Assembly: GCA_030445875.1 (NCBI GenBank)
Contig: JASUSX010000028.1
Span: 1 to 12,744 of the forward strand
From: Clostridia bacterium
GTDB taxonomy: Bacteria; Bacillota; DSM-521; Neomoorellales; Neomoorellaceae
DNA length: 12,744 nt
Direction of reading: 5' to 3'
Both the position numbers and the translations under genes were made by a program. Of this stretch, positions 1 through 5,107 are shown one piece after another; the first letter of the stretch is position 1, and the number at the start of each line of letters is the position of its first letter. The notes under the pieces were generated by a model. The model was not told the DNA's origin. It was given only the letters and a program-made list of their open reading frames with translations, and ran no database searches.

Positions 1-12
1 TCAATAAAGCGT

Positions 13-108
13 GGAGAGATGGCCGAGTAGGTCGAAGGCGGTCGCCTGCTAAGCGATTGTACAGGACTAAAACCTGTACCGTGGGTTCGAATCCCACTCT
101 CTCCGCCA
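13..108 (+). tRNA. tRNA-Ser (anticodon GCT)
   Basis: Class II serine tRNA that reads AGC/AGU codons. The acceptor strand GGAGAGA (13-19) pairs with TCTCTCC (98-104), followed by discriminator G105 and an encoded CCA (106-108). The anticodon loop CTGCTAA carries GCT at 48-50. The long variable arm typical of serine tRNAs is present, with TACAGG pairing with CCTGTA. Only 12 bases lie upstream in the window, so its promoter is not visible; a hairpin terminator follows at once. Confidence 0.96.
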
Positions 109-114
109 TATTTA

Positions 115-146
115 ACTGGCGCCGGGAAAGGCGCCAGTAACCTTTT
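115..146 (+). terminator. Rho-independent terminator after tRNA-Ser(GCT)
   Basis: A perfect 9-bp stem, ACTGGCGCC (115-123) with GGCGCCAGT (130-138), encloses the 6-nt loop GGGAAA. It is followed by AACCTTTTCC. The stem is strong but the T-run is only four bases, so termination efficiency is uncertain. It separates this tRNA from the promoter that drives the tRNA-Arg/tadA transcript. Confidence 0.7.
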
Positions 147-162
147 CCCCAGGTTCCATGAC

Positions 163-191
163 TTGACTTGAACCGGCAACTCTGCTACAAT
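163..191 (+). promoter_or_regulatory. Sigma-A promoter for the tRNA-Arg - tadA transcript
   Basis: TTGACT (163-168) and TACAAT (186-191) are separated by exactly 17 bp, each one base from the -35 and -10 consensus. The predicted start is near 198, about 35 bases before tRNA-Arg(ACG). No terminator-like hairpin is seen until after tRNA-Ser(CGA), so both tRNA-Arg genes, tadA and tRNA-Ser(CGA) probably share this promoter. Confidence 0.8.
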
Positions 192-232
192 AGGTCCTGC
201 CGGTAAAAGTAAAACGGTAAAAATAAAAGCGT

Positions 233-309
233 GCGCCCGTAGCTCAACGGGATAGAGTAACTGGCTACGAACCAGGAGGTTGGGGGTTCGAGTCCCTCCG
301 GGCGCGCCA
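233..309 (+). tRNA. tRNA-Arg (anticodon ACG)
   Basis: Acceptor GCGCCCG (233-239) pairs with CGGGCGC (299-305); discriminator G306 and encoded CCA follow. The anticodon loop CTACGAA gives ACG. In bacteria this is the tRNA whose A34 is deaminated to inosine by TadA so that it reads CGU, CGC and CGA. The loop keeps the U33-A34-C35-G36 context that TadA is known to recognise, and tadA lies about 110 bases downstream in the same apparent transcript. Confidence 0.96.
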
Positions 310-321
310 TTTTTTATCTAT

Positions 322-398
322 GCGTCTGTAGCTCAGGTGGATAGAGCAGCGGTTTCCTAAACCGCGTGCCGGGGGTTCGAGTCCCTCCAGGCGCACCA
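322..398 (+). tRNA. tRNA-Arg (anticodon CCT)
   Basis: Acceptor GCGTCTG (322-328) pairs with CAGGCGC (388-394) with one T-G wobble; discriminator A395 and encoded CCA (396-398) follow. The anticodon stem GCGGT/ACCGC holds the loop TTCCTAA, with CCT at 356-358, for AGG codons. It lies 12 bases after tRNA-Arg(ACG) and 22 bases before the tadA start, so 3' processing of this tRNA would produce the 5' end of the tadA message. Confidence 0.96.
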
Positions 399-420
399 GG
401 ATAGCAGCGGGGTGGCCATT

Positions 421-873
421 ATGGACCACCATTTCTATATGGGCGAGGCCCTGGCCGAAGCCAGGCAAGCCTTTGACCTGGGGGAAGTACCCATCGGGGC
501 GGTATTGGTAATGGGGGATGAGATCATCGCCCGGGCCGGCAATCGCCGGCAAACCCGGGTTGATCCTACGGCCCATGCCGAGATAATGGCCCTGCGGGAA
601 GCAGCCAGGGTCAGGGGTGACTGGCGCTTAAAGGGCGCTACCCTGTATGTTACCCTGGAACCCTGCCCCATGTGCGCCGGCGCCCTGGTCCAGGCCCGGG
701 TGAGCCGGCTGGTGTACGGCGCCCCGGACCCGCGCGCCGGAGCGGTAGATTCGGTGATCAATCTGGTAGAGAATCCCCGCTTTGACCACCAGGTGGAGGT
801 TATCCCCGGCATCCGGGAGGAAGAGTGCCGGGAGATCTTAAAAAGGTTTTTTAAGATGCGGAGAGATGGCTGA
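421..873 (+). CDS. tadA: tRNA-specific adenosine deaminase TadA
   Basis: Converts A34 to inosine in the anticodon of tRNA-Arg(ACG); acts in the cytoplasm as a dimer. The 150-residue protein has the full zinc-dependent deaminase signature: HAE at 52-54 (zinc ligand and catalytic Glu) and PCPMC at 81-85 (two zinc Cys). GEVPIGAVLV and the C-terminal EEEC..ILKRFF region are typical of TadA. The ATG at 421 is chosen because GGGGTGG (409-415) sits 5 bases upstream and the protein then begins as family members do; an in-frame GTG at 412 overlaps that site. The last four sense codons and the TGA stop (871-873) lie inside tRNA-Ser(CGA), a 14-base overlap. The gene is flanked by tRNA genes on both sides, including the gene for its own substrate. 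Confidence 0.96.
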   Translation: MDHHFYMGEALAEARQAFDLGEVPIGAVLVMGDEIIARAGNRRQTRVDPTAHAEIMALREAARVRGDWRLKGATLYVTLEPCPMCAGALVQARVSRLVYGAPDPRAGAVDSVINLVENPRFDHQVEVIPGIREEECREILKRFFKMRRDG

Positions 874-951
874 GCTGGTTGAAGGCGCTCGACTCGAAAT
901 CGAGTGAAGGTGATGAGCCTTCCGTGGGTTCGAATCCCACTCTCTCCGCCA
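860..951 (+). tRNA. tRNA-Ser (anticodon CGA)
   Basis: Acceptor GGAGAGA (860-866) pairs with TCTCTCC (941-947); discriminator G948 and encoded CCA follow. The anticodon stem CTCGA/TCGAG holds the loop CTCGAAA, with CGA at 895-897, for UCG codons. The long variable arm GAAGG/CCTTC is present. Its 5' end overlaps the last 14 bases of tadA, and the tadA stop falls in the D-arm. From the T-arm to the CCA end it is identical to the other two serine tRNAs here. Confidence 0.96.
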
Positions 952-969
952 TTATTAATAAAATTTCGC

Positions 970-997
970 TTCCGCGGTACCGGGCGGAACCTTTTTA
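970..997 (+). terminator. Probable terminator after tRNA-Ser(CGA)
   Basis: TTCCGC (970-975) pairs with GCGGAA (984-989) around the loop GGTACCGG, followed by CCTTTTTA. The stem is short (6 bp) but GC-rich with a usable T-run. It lies between the tadA transcript and the next strong promoter. Confidence 0.6.
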
Positions 998-1041
998 TCA
1001 GGTAAGGCACCCCTGATCAGGGGGGTAAATGCTAGAACAGC

Positions 1042-1070
1042 TTGCATTCAGTTAGTATCTGCTTTATAAT
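1042..1070 (+). promoter_or_regulatory. Sigma-A promoter for tRNA-Ser(GGA) and SRP RNA
   Basis: TTGCAT (1042-1047) and a perfect TATAAT (1065-1070) are spaced 17 bp apart. Predicted start is near 1077, about 17 bases before tRNA-Ser(GGA). No terminator lies between that tRNA and the SRP RNA, so this promoter probably drives both. A 14-bp palindrome (1010-1023) ends 18 bases upstream of the -35. Confidence 0.8.
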
Positions 1071-1093
1071 GATATTGATCGGCAGTTTTGTGC

Positions 1094-1189
1094 GGAGAGA
1101 TGGCTGAGTTGGTCGAAGGCGCTCGCCTGGAGAGCGAGTAGACGGGTCACAAACTCGTCTCGTGGGTTCGAATCCCACTCTCTCCGCCA
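1094..1189 (+). tRNA. tRNA-Ser (anticodon GGA)
   Basis: Acceptor GGAGAGA (1094-1100) pairs with TCTCTCC (1179-1185); discriminator G1186 and CCA (1187-1189) follow. Anticodon stem CTCGC/GCGAG holds the loop CTGGAGA, with GGA at 1129-1131, for UCC/UCU codons. The long variable arm AGACG/CGTCT is present. It ends only 18 bases before the SRP RNA. A UCA-reading tRNA-Ser(TGA) is not in this window and must lie elsewhere. Confidence 0.96.
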
Positions 1190-1207
1190 TTCTAATTTTT
1201 ATAGCTT

Positions 1208-1478
1208 TGACCGTGCTAGACGGGGAGGTAGCGGTGCCCTGTAACCCGCAAGCCGCTATAGCGGGGTCGAAGTCCCACTGGCGGGCCTGACCTGTGGGGT
1301 CTGGCCGGCGTAAGGGGCGAAGAGAGCCGGGTCCTGCGCGACGAGAACTCATGAACCCCGTCAGGTCCGGGAGGAAGCAGCGGTAAGTGAACACCCTCGG
1401 GTGCCGCGGGAGTGCCTGGTTGGAGTTACCTGCACCGGTAACGCCCGGAGGCCATGTTCAACAGTGGGTGCACGGTCA
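1208..1478 (+). ncRNA. ffs: Signal recognition particle RNA, large Gram-positive type
   Basis: RNA scaffold of the signal recognition particle, which binds Ffh and targets nascent membrane and secreted proteins. At about 270 nt this is the large form with an Alu domain, as in Bacillus scRNA, not the short E. coli 4.5S form. The 5' block starting GCTAGACGGGGAGGTAGCGG and the CCCTGTAACCCGC motif are characteristic. The conserved Ffh-binding tip is recognisable near 1365-1387 (GTCCGG...GGAAGCAGC). The ends pair: TGACCGTGC (1208-1216) with GCACGGTCA (1470-1478). Exact mature ends could differ by a few bases. It sits upstream of dnaX, as in Bacillus. Confidence 0.93.
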
Positions 1479-1493
1479 CCTAAGGTGACAGCT

Positions 1494-1526
1494 AGGGATT
1501 ATTCGACCGGGGAATAATCCCTTTTT
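1494..1526 (+). terminator. Terminator of the SRP RNA
   Basis: A perfect 11-bp stem, AGGGATTATTC (1494-1504) with GAATAATCCCT (1512-1522), encloses a 7-nt loop and runs into TTTTT (1522-1526). It is a strong intrinsic terminator 15 bases after the SRP RNA. Confidence 0.9.
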
Positions 1527-1531
1527 ATATA

Positions 1532-1569
1532 TTTACGCGCGGCGGCCAGCGGGCCGGTATTCGCGTAAA
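1532..1569 (+). promoter_or_regulatory. Leader hairpin abutting the dnaX ribosome binding site
   Basis: TTTACGCG (1532-1539) is the exact complement of CGCGTAAA (1562-1569). Inside lies a second stem, CGGCC (1543-1547) with GGCCG (1552-1556). The outer stem closes about two bases before the dnaX ribosome binding site. No T-run follows directly, so it is not a standard terminator. Function is unknown; mRNA stability or translation control would fit. No convincing promoter was found between the SRP terminator and dnaX. Confidence 0.45.
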
Positions 1570-1583
1570 AGAAGGTGAAGGTA

Positions 1584-3353
1584 TTGGCCCAGTACCAGGC
1601 CCTGTACCGGCAGTGGCGGCCGCAGACCTTTGCCGCGGTGGTGGGGCAGGAGCATATCACCCGCACCCTGCTCAATGCCCTGCGTACCGGGCGGCTGGTT
1701 CACGCTTACCTCTTCTGTGGACCCCGGGGTACCGGTAAAACCAGTACCGCCAAAATCCTGGCTAAGGCCGTTAACTGCCAGGCCCCCCGCCAGGGAGAAC
1801 CCTGCAATGAATGTTCCAACTGCCAGCGCATCAACGCCGGTAATTCCCTGGACGTCCTGGAGATGGACGCCGCCTCCAACCGGGGTATCGATGAGATCCG
1901 GGAGTTGATTGAAAAGATCCCCCTGGGACCGGTGGAAGGCCGCTATAAGGTTTATATCATCGATGAGGTCCATATGCTAACGCCGGAGGCCTTTAACGCC
2001 CTCCTGAAGACCCTGGAGGAGCCGCCGGCCCATGCCATCTTTATCCTGGCTACCACGGAACCGCGCAAGGTCCTACCCACCATCCTTTCTCGCTGCCAGC
2101 GCTTTGACTTTCACCCCCTGACAGCAGCGGCCATCAGCGGGCGCCTGCGGGAGGTGGCGGCGGCCAACCAGGTCCAGATTGAACCGGCTGGGTTAAGCCT
2201 TTTAGCCCGTAAGGCGGCGGGAGGGTTACGCGACGCTTTAAGCCTCCTGGACCAGATCCTGTCCGCCGGTGAGGGGGAGGTTATTACCGCAGCCCGGGTG
2301 GCTGCCGTCCTGGGTACGGCCCGCCTGGATACCCTCCTGGACCTGACCGGGGCCTTGGTTGAAGGTGACGGGGCCGCCGTGCTGCACCTGGTGGATACGG
2401 CCCTCCAGGCGGGGGTGGAACCCCAGCGACTGCTGGAGGACCTCCTGGATCACACCCGCAACCTGCTCCTTTTACATATGGACTCCCGCGCCGGGGAGTT
2501 TACCGGACTCCTGCCGGAGGAAGTGCAGCAGGTGGCGGCCCAGGCGCAAAGGTTTACCCCGCGGCGCCTGCTGGACCTCATGGAACGCCTGCAACAGGCG
2601 GGGGCGAGCTTGCGCTGGACGAGCCAGCCGCGGGTCCTCCTGGAGATGACTCTGGTCGGCTTCCTGGTGGCCCCTGCTCCCTCCCTGGAAGACCTGGCCC
2701 GCCGGGTAGAAGAACTGGAGGAACGCCTGGCGGCACTGGATGGCGCCAGGGAGGTGGCAGCCGGCCGGCACCTGCCGGCGGCCGGGGCCATGGCGCCGGT
2801 CACCGGGCCCGGGGCTGCCAGTCCCGGCCGCCGAGTTGCCTGGAAACGGCCGGCTGCTCCCGCGGCACTAAAACCAGCCCCGGCCGGACAGCCCCCGGCC
2901 CAACGGGCCGGAGCGGAGAGGGCAGCCGCAGGGGGGACCGGAAGCCGGGAACGGTCGCAGGCAGGGGGAGCGGTAGACACGGCAGCGGTCCGGACACCTG
3001 CTGGCGACCAGCTAGGATTAGCAACCGTCCAGGCGCGCTGGCCGGAGGTGCTGGCGGCAGCCCGCCAGGAGAGCGTCCACCTGCAGGCTTACCTGCGGGC
3101 CGGCGAGCCGGTGGCTATAGCCGGGGACAGGCTAACCCTGGAGGTTAAGACCGATTTCCACCGCGGTATGCTGGAACAGCCTGCCAACCGGCAGAAGGTG
3201 GAGACCGTCCTGGCGCGGGTATTTGGCCAGCCGCTACGAGTGGAGATTACAGCAGGCAGCCCTGCTACGCCCGGGTCGGAGGCGACGGTGGAAGAGACCA
3301 TTGACAGGATGCGGCAGTACTTTGGCCCCGATAAAGTCGAGGTGCGGGAATAA
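1584..3353 (+). CDS. dnaX: DNA polymerase III subunit tau/gamma (DnaX)
   Basis: Clamp-loader ATPase that loads the sliding clamp and links polymerase cores at the replication fork. In the 589-residue protein: Walker A GPRGTGKT (46-53), a zinc module with Cys 65, 74, 77 and 80, Walker B IIDEVH (125-130), sensor 1 ATTEP (156-160), the SRC arginine finger (Arg170) and sensor 2 GGLRDA (213-218). A short coiled coil follows (about 367-386), then an Ala/Pro/Gly-rich linker (about 390-475) and a tau-like C-terminal domain. The TTG at 1584 is preferred because AAGGTG lies just upstream and the protein then starts MAQYQALYR, close to B. subtilis DnaX; a GTG at 1575 has its Shine-Dalgarno directly adjacent. 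No A-rich slippery site like that of E. coli dnaX was noticed, so a frameshifted gamma form is not predicted. Confidence 0.96.
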   Translation: MAQYQALYRQWRPQTFAAVVGQEHITRTLLNALRTGRLVHAYLFCGPRGTGKTSTAKILAKAVNCQAPRQGEPCNECSNCQRINAGNSLDVLEMDAASNRGIDEIRELIEKIPLGPVEGRYKVYIIDEVHMLTPEAFNALLKTLEEPPAHAIFILATTEPRKVLPTILSRCQRFDFHPLTAAAISGRLREVAAANQVQIEPAGLSLLARKAAGGLRDALSLLDQILSAGEGEVITAARVAAVLGTARLDTLLDLTGALVEGDGAAVLHLVDTALQAGVEPQRLLEDLLDHTRNLLLLHMDSRAGEFTGLLPEEVQQVAAQAQRFTPRRLLDLMERLQQAGASLRWTSQPRVLLEMTLVGFLVAPAPSLEDLARRVEELEERLAALDGAREVAAGRHLPAAGAMAPVTGPGAASPGRRVAWKRPAAPAALKPAPAGQPPAQRAGAERAAAGGTGSRERSQAGGAVDTAAVRTPAGDQLGLATVQARWPEVLAAARQESVHLQAYLRAGEPVAIAGDRLTLEVKTDFHRGMLEQPANRQKVETVLARVFGQPLRVEITAGSPATPGSEATVEETIDRMRQYFGPDKVEVRE

Positions 3354-3381
3354 GAAGCCATTTTTGAAGGGGGTTTACCAT

Positions 3382-3696
3382 ATGGGCATGAACAATATCA
3401 ACAAGATGATGAAGCAGATGCAGAAGATGCAGGCCCAGATTACCAAACTCCAGGACGAGCTGGGGGAGAGGACGGTAGAGGCGACCGCTGGCGGAGGCGC
3501 TGTGGTAGCGGTGGCCAACGGCCGCCAGGAGATCGTCAGCATTAAGATCGACCCGGCCGCTGTGGATCCCGAGGACGTGGAGATGCTCCAGGACCTGGTC
3601 CTGGCTGCCGTCAACGAAGCCTTGCACCAGTCCCAGGAAATGGTGACCAGGGAAATGGGGAAGATTACCGGTAACATAAAAATGCCAGGGTTTTAA
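3382..3696 (+). CDS. ebfC: YbaB/EbfC-family nucleoid-associated protein
   Basis: Small dimeric DNA-binding protein of the YbaB/EbfC family, 104 residues, the usual length. It opens with the Met/Gln-rich helix MNNINKMMKQMQKMQAQITK, continues with the conserved variable-Gly turn and TAGGGAVVAVANG segment, and has an IDPAAVDPEDVEMLQDLV helix. The family binds DNA with low specificity; its exact role is unsettled. The ATG at 3382 is chosen because GAAGGGGG (3366-3373) lies 8 bases upstream; the frame is open further upstream but inside dnaX. It lies 28 bases after dnaX and 3 bases before recR, the conserved dnaX-ybaB-recR operon. Its leader closely resembles that of the ferredoxin gene at 8499. 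Confidence 0.95.
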   Translation: MGMNNINKMMKQMQKMQAQITKLQDELGERTVEATAGGGAVVAVANGRQEIVSIKIDPAAVDPEDVEMLQDLVLAAVNEALHQSQEMVTREMGKITGNIKMPGF

Positions 3697-3699
3697 GCG

Positions 3700-4299
3700 A
3701 TGCACTACCCGGAAGCCCTGAACAAGCTCATGGTGGCCCTCGGTAAGTTGCCGGGGATAGGCCCTAAAACCGCCCAGCGCCTGGCCTTTTACCTCCTCAA
3801 CGCCCCTGCCGATGAGGCACGGGACCTGGCTGCGGCTATCCTGGAGGCGCGACGGCAGACCCATTACTGCTCGGTATGCGGTAATCTGACCGACCGTGAC
3901 CCCTGCCGCCTGTGCACTGACCTGGGGCGGGATGACAGTGTCATTTGCGTGGTGGAGGAGGCCCGGGATATTGTGGCCCTGGAAAAAACCCGCCAGTACC
4001 GGGGCCTCTACCACGTCCTGCAGGGCGCCCTCTCGCCGGTGGATGGGATCGGGCCGGACCAGCTAAACATTAAAGGGCTGTTACAGCGGCTCCAGGGAGG
4101 GACAGTAAAGGAAGTCCTCCTGGCCACCAATGCCGATACGGAGGGAGAGGCCACGGCCCTTTATCTGGCCCGATTGTTAAAGCCCCTGGGCCTGAAGGTA
4201 ACCCGTCTCGCTTATGGTATACCCGTCGGGAGCGACCTGGAGTACGCCGATGAGATCACCCTGGCCCGAGCCCTGAGCGGTCGCCGCGAAATGGTGTAA
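3700..4299 (+). CDS. recR: Recombination mediator protein RecR
   Basis: Works with RecO and RecF to load RecA on SSB-coated single-stranded DNA in gap repair. The 199-residue protein matches the family length. An N-terminal helix-hairpin-helix (LGKLPGIGPKTAQRLAFYLL, about 14-33) is followed by a four-Cys zinc finger (Cys 57, 60, 69, 72) and a TOPRIM domain (about 80-175). That domain contains VVEEARD and LATNADTEGEATA; most RecR proteins have an Asn-Pro/Val-type residue pair where this one has Ala-Asp, a mild variation. The ATG starts three bases after the ebfC stop, with AGGG in the end of ebfC as a modest ribosome binding site, so translation is probably coupled. Confidence 0.96.
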   Translation: MHYPEALNKLMVALGKLPGIGPKTAQRLAFYLLNAPADEARDLAAAILEARRQTHYCSVCGNLTDRDPCRLCTDLGRDDSVICVVEEARDIVALEKTRQYRGLYHVLQGALSPVDGIGPDQLNIKGLLQRLQGGTVKEVLLATNADTEGEATALYLARLLKPLGLKVTRLAYGIPVGSDLEYADEITLARALSGRREMV

Positions 4300-4365
4300 A
4301 AAGTTGGCAAGAATCTTCTCCCCACTGCATATCCTAGCACCAGGAGCAGTTGGGAGGTGGCCGCG

Positions 4366-4632
4366 ATGCAGGATTGGGGCCTGAAAGAAGACCTGGTATC
4401 CCTGGCGGAGGCCATAAAAGAAGCCAGGGAAGAATGGCTGGCAGCCCAGCGTTTTTTCGCTGAAGTAACGGAGCCCGACCTGGTGGATCAGGCCATTTTT
4501 CGCCTGGAAGCAGCGGAGAGGCGTTATATGTACCTCTGGAAGGTGGTGCGGAACCAGCGGTCCCCAGGGTCGGAAAGGTTCCAGCAACCGGTCACGCCGG
4601 CACCTGATGACTTGGAGTCGGTCCCGTCGTAA
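4366..4632 (+). CDS. yaaL: DUF2508 (YaaL-like) small protein
   Basis: An 88-residue, mostly helical, charged soluble protein with no signal peptide or membrane segment. Its signature is the block EWLAAQRFFAEVTEPDLVDQ followed by AIFRLEAAERRYMYLWKVVR, the YaaL/DUF2508 pattern (about 24-65). Its place between recR and bofA matches yaaL of B. subtilis, which supports the assignment. Function is unknown. The ATG at 4366 is preferred because GGGAGG (4352-4357) lies 8 bases upstream; an in-frame GTG at 4357 overlaps it. The last 20 residues are Pro/Ser-rich and probably disordered. CATATCCTA at 4328-4336 resembles a mother-cell sigma-factor -10 but has no matching -35. Confidence 0.8.
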   Translation: MQDWGLKEDLVSLAEAIKEAREEWLAAQRFFAEVTEPDLVDQAIFRLEAAERRYMYLWKVVRNQRSPGSERFQQPVTPAPDDLESVPS

Positions 4633-4726
4633 GGGGCCCTGAACTGTACCGGAGGAGGGGGGCGAAACCACCTGGCTTAAATCCGGGCCGCAAGGTGGAG
4701 ATTACACAGGTTAAGGAGTGGTGGCT

Positions 4727-5002
4727 GTGGCGGGTGATACGGTTCAGCTTATCCTGGCGGGTGTCTTCTTGCTCTTCCTGGTTTACCTGCTGGGTAGCAT
4801 CCTCTTAAAGCCCCTGAAGCTGGTTTTTAAGATCATCATTAATTCCTTTTTCGGCTTGCTCCTCCTCTGGGCCTTCAACTTTTTCGGCTCCTATTTCCAT
4901 TTCTTTATCCCCTTGAACTGGCTCACGGTTTTGATCGCCGGTTTCTTGGGCCTGCCCGGGTTAGTCCTGCTGATCTTTTTACGCCTGGTCCTGGGGGCGT
5001 GA
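4727..5002 (+). CDS. bofA: Pro-sigma-K processing inhibitor BofA
   Basis: Integral membrane protein that, in Bacillus, holds the SpoIVFB protease inactive in the outer forespore membrane until the forespore signals, delaying sigma-K activation. The 91-residue protein is strongly hydrophobic, with segments at about 6-24, 36-52 and 60-88 separated by a Lys-rich patch (LLKPLKLVFK). The C-terminal half, FFIPLNWLTVLIAGFLGLPG followed by a hydrophobic run, is the BofA signature. Of several GTG codons, 4727 is best spaced (8 bases) from AAGGAG (4713-4718). It follows the yaaL-like gene as in Bacillus. Its presence implies an endospore-former or a descendant of one. A strong terminator follows. Confidence 0.88.
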   Translation: MAGDTVQLILAGVFLLFLVYLLGSILLKPLKLVFKIIINSFFGLLLLWAFNFFGSYFHFFIPLNWLTVLIAGFLGLPGLVLLIFLRLVLGA

Positions 5003-5005
5003 CCT

Positions 5006-5084
5006 TTTAGTATGCAGTCCGGTTTCAACCGGGCTTTTATTTTTTTAGGCCGGGTATGCTATTCCCACCGGGGCGCATACTAAA
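5006..5084. repeat. 10-bp inverted repeat bracketing the bofA terminator
   Basis: TTTAGTATGC (5006-5015) is the exact reverse complement of GCATACTAAA (5075-5084). A partial third copy, GTATGC (5054-5059), could instead pair with GCATAC (5075-5080). The right arm ends 24 bases before the probable start of the P-loop ATPase gene. It could be a paired operator, alternative RNA structures or chance. Confidence 0.4.
5016..5046 (+). terminator. Terminator after bofA
   Basis: AGTCCGGT (5016-5023) pairs with ACCGGGCT (5028-5035) with one T-G wobble around the loop TTCA, followed by a T-rich run interrupted by one A (5035-5046). It ends the dnaX-ebfC-recR-yaaL-bofA unit. It is nested inside a 10-bp inverted repeat (5006-5015 and 5075-5084). 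Confidence 0.88.
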
Positions 5085-5107
5085 CATCGAGGTGAAGGAA
5101 GGCGCGC

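Noticed and set aside
265..576. Minus-strand reading frame across tRNA-Arg genes and tadA (contains RRDSNPQPPGS)
   Set aside because: The segment is the reverse complement of tRNA genes, a well-known source of false proteins, and the rest opposes tadA.
435..1010. Minus-strand frame of 191 codons over tadA and tRNA-Ser(CGA) (contains GIRTHGR)
   Set aside because: It is the antisense of tadA and a tRNA. The sense strand has a full deaminase signature.
13..1189. The three serine tRNA genes as a mobile-element insertion cluster
   Set aside because: They share acceptor and T-arm sequence because they are isoacceptors. No integrase, direct-repeat att site or foreign gene lies near them.
1032..1394. 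Minus-strand frame over tRNA-Ser(GGA) and SRP RNA (contains MAERVGFEPTRR)
   Set aside because: This is the classic translated antisense serine tRNA artefact, and the remainder lies over the conserved SRP RNA.
2700..2960. Programmed frameshift site for a gamma form of DnaX
   Set aside because: No A-rich heptamer of the E. coli type was found in or before the linker; the short A-runs present do not form a slippery site.
3265..4014. Minus-strand frame of 249 codons opposite ebfC and recR
   Set aside because: Both opposite genes are well-supported family members. The frame is a GC-rich shadow with no recognisable domain.
4328..4336. CATATCCTA as a sigma-E/sigma-K -10 element for yaaL-bofA
   Set aside because: It fits the loose CATAnnnTA pattern, but no matching -35 lies at the right distance. 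Such short matches are common by chance.
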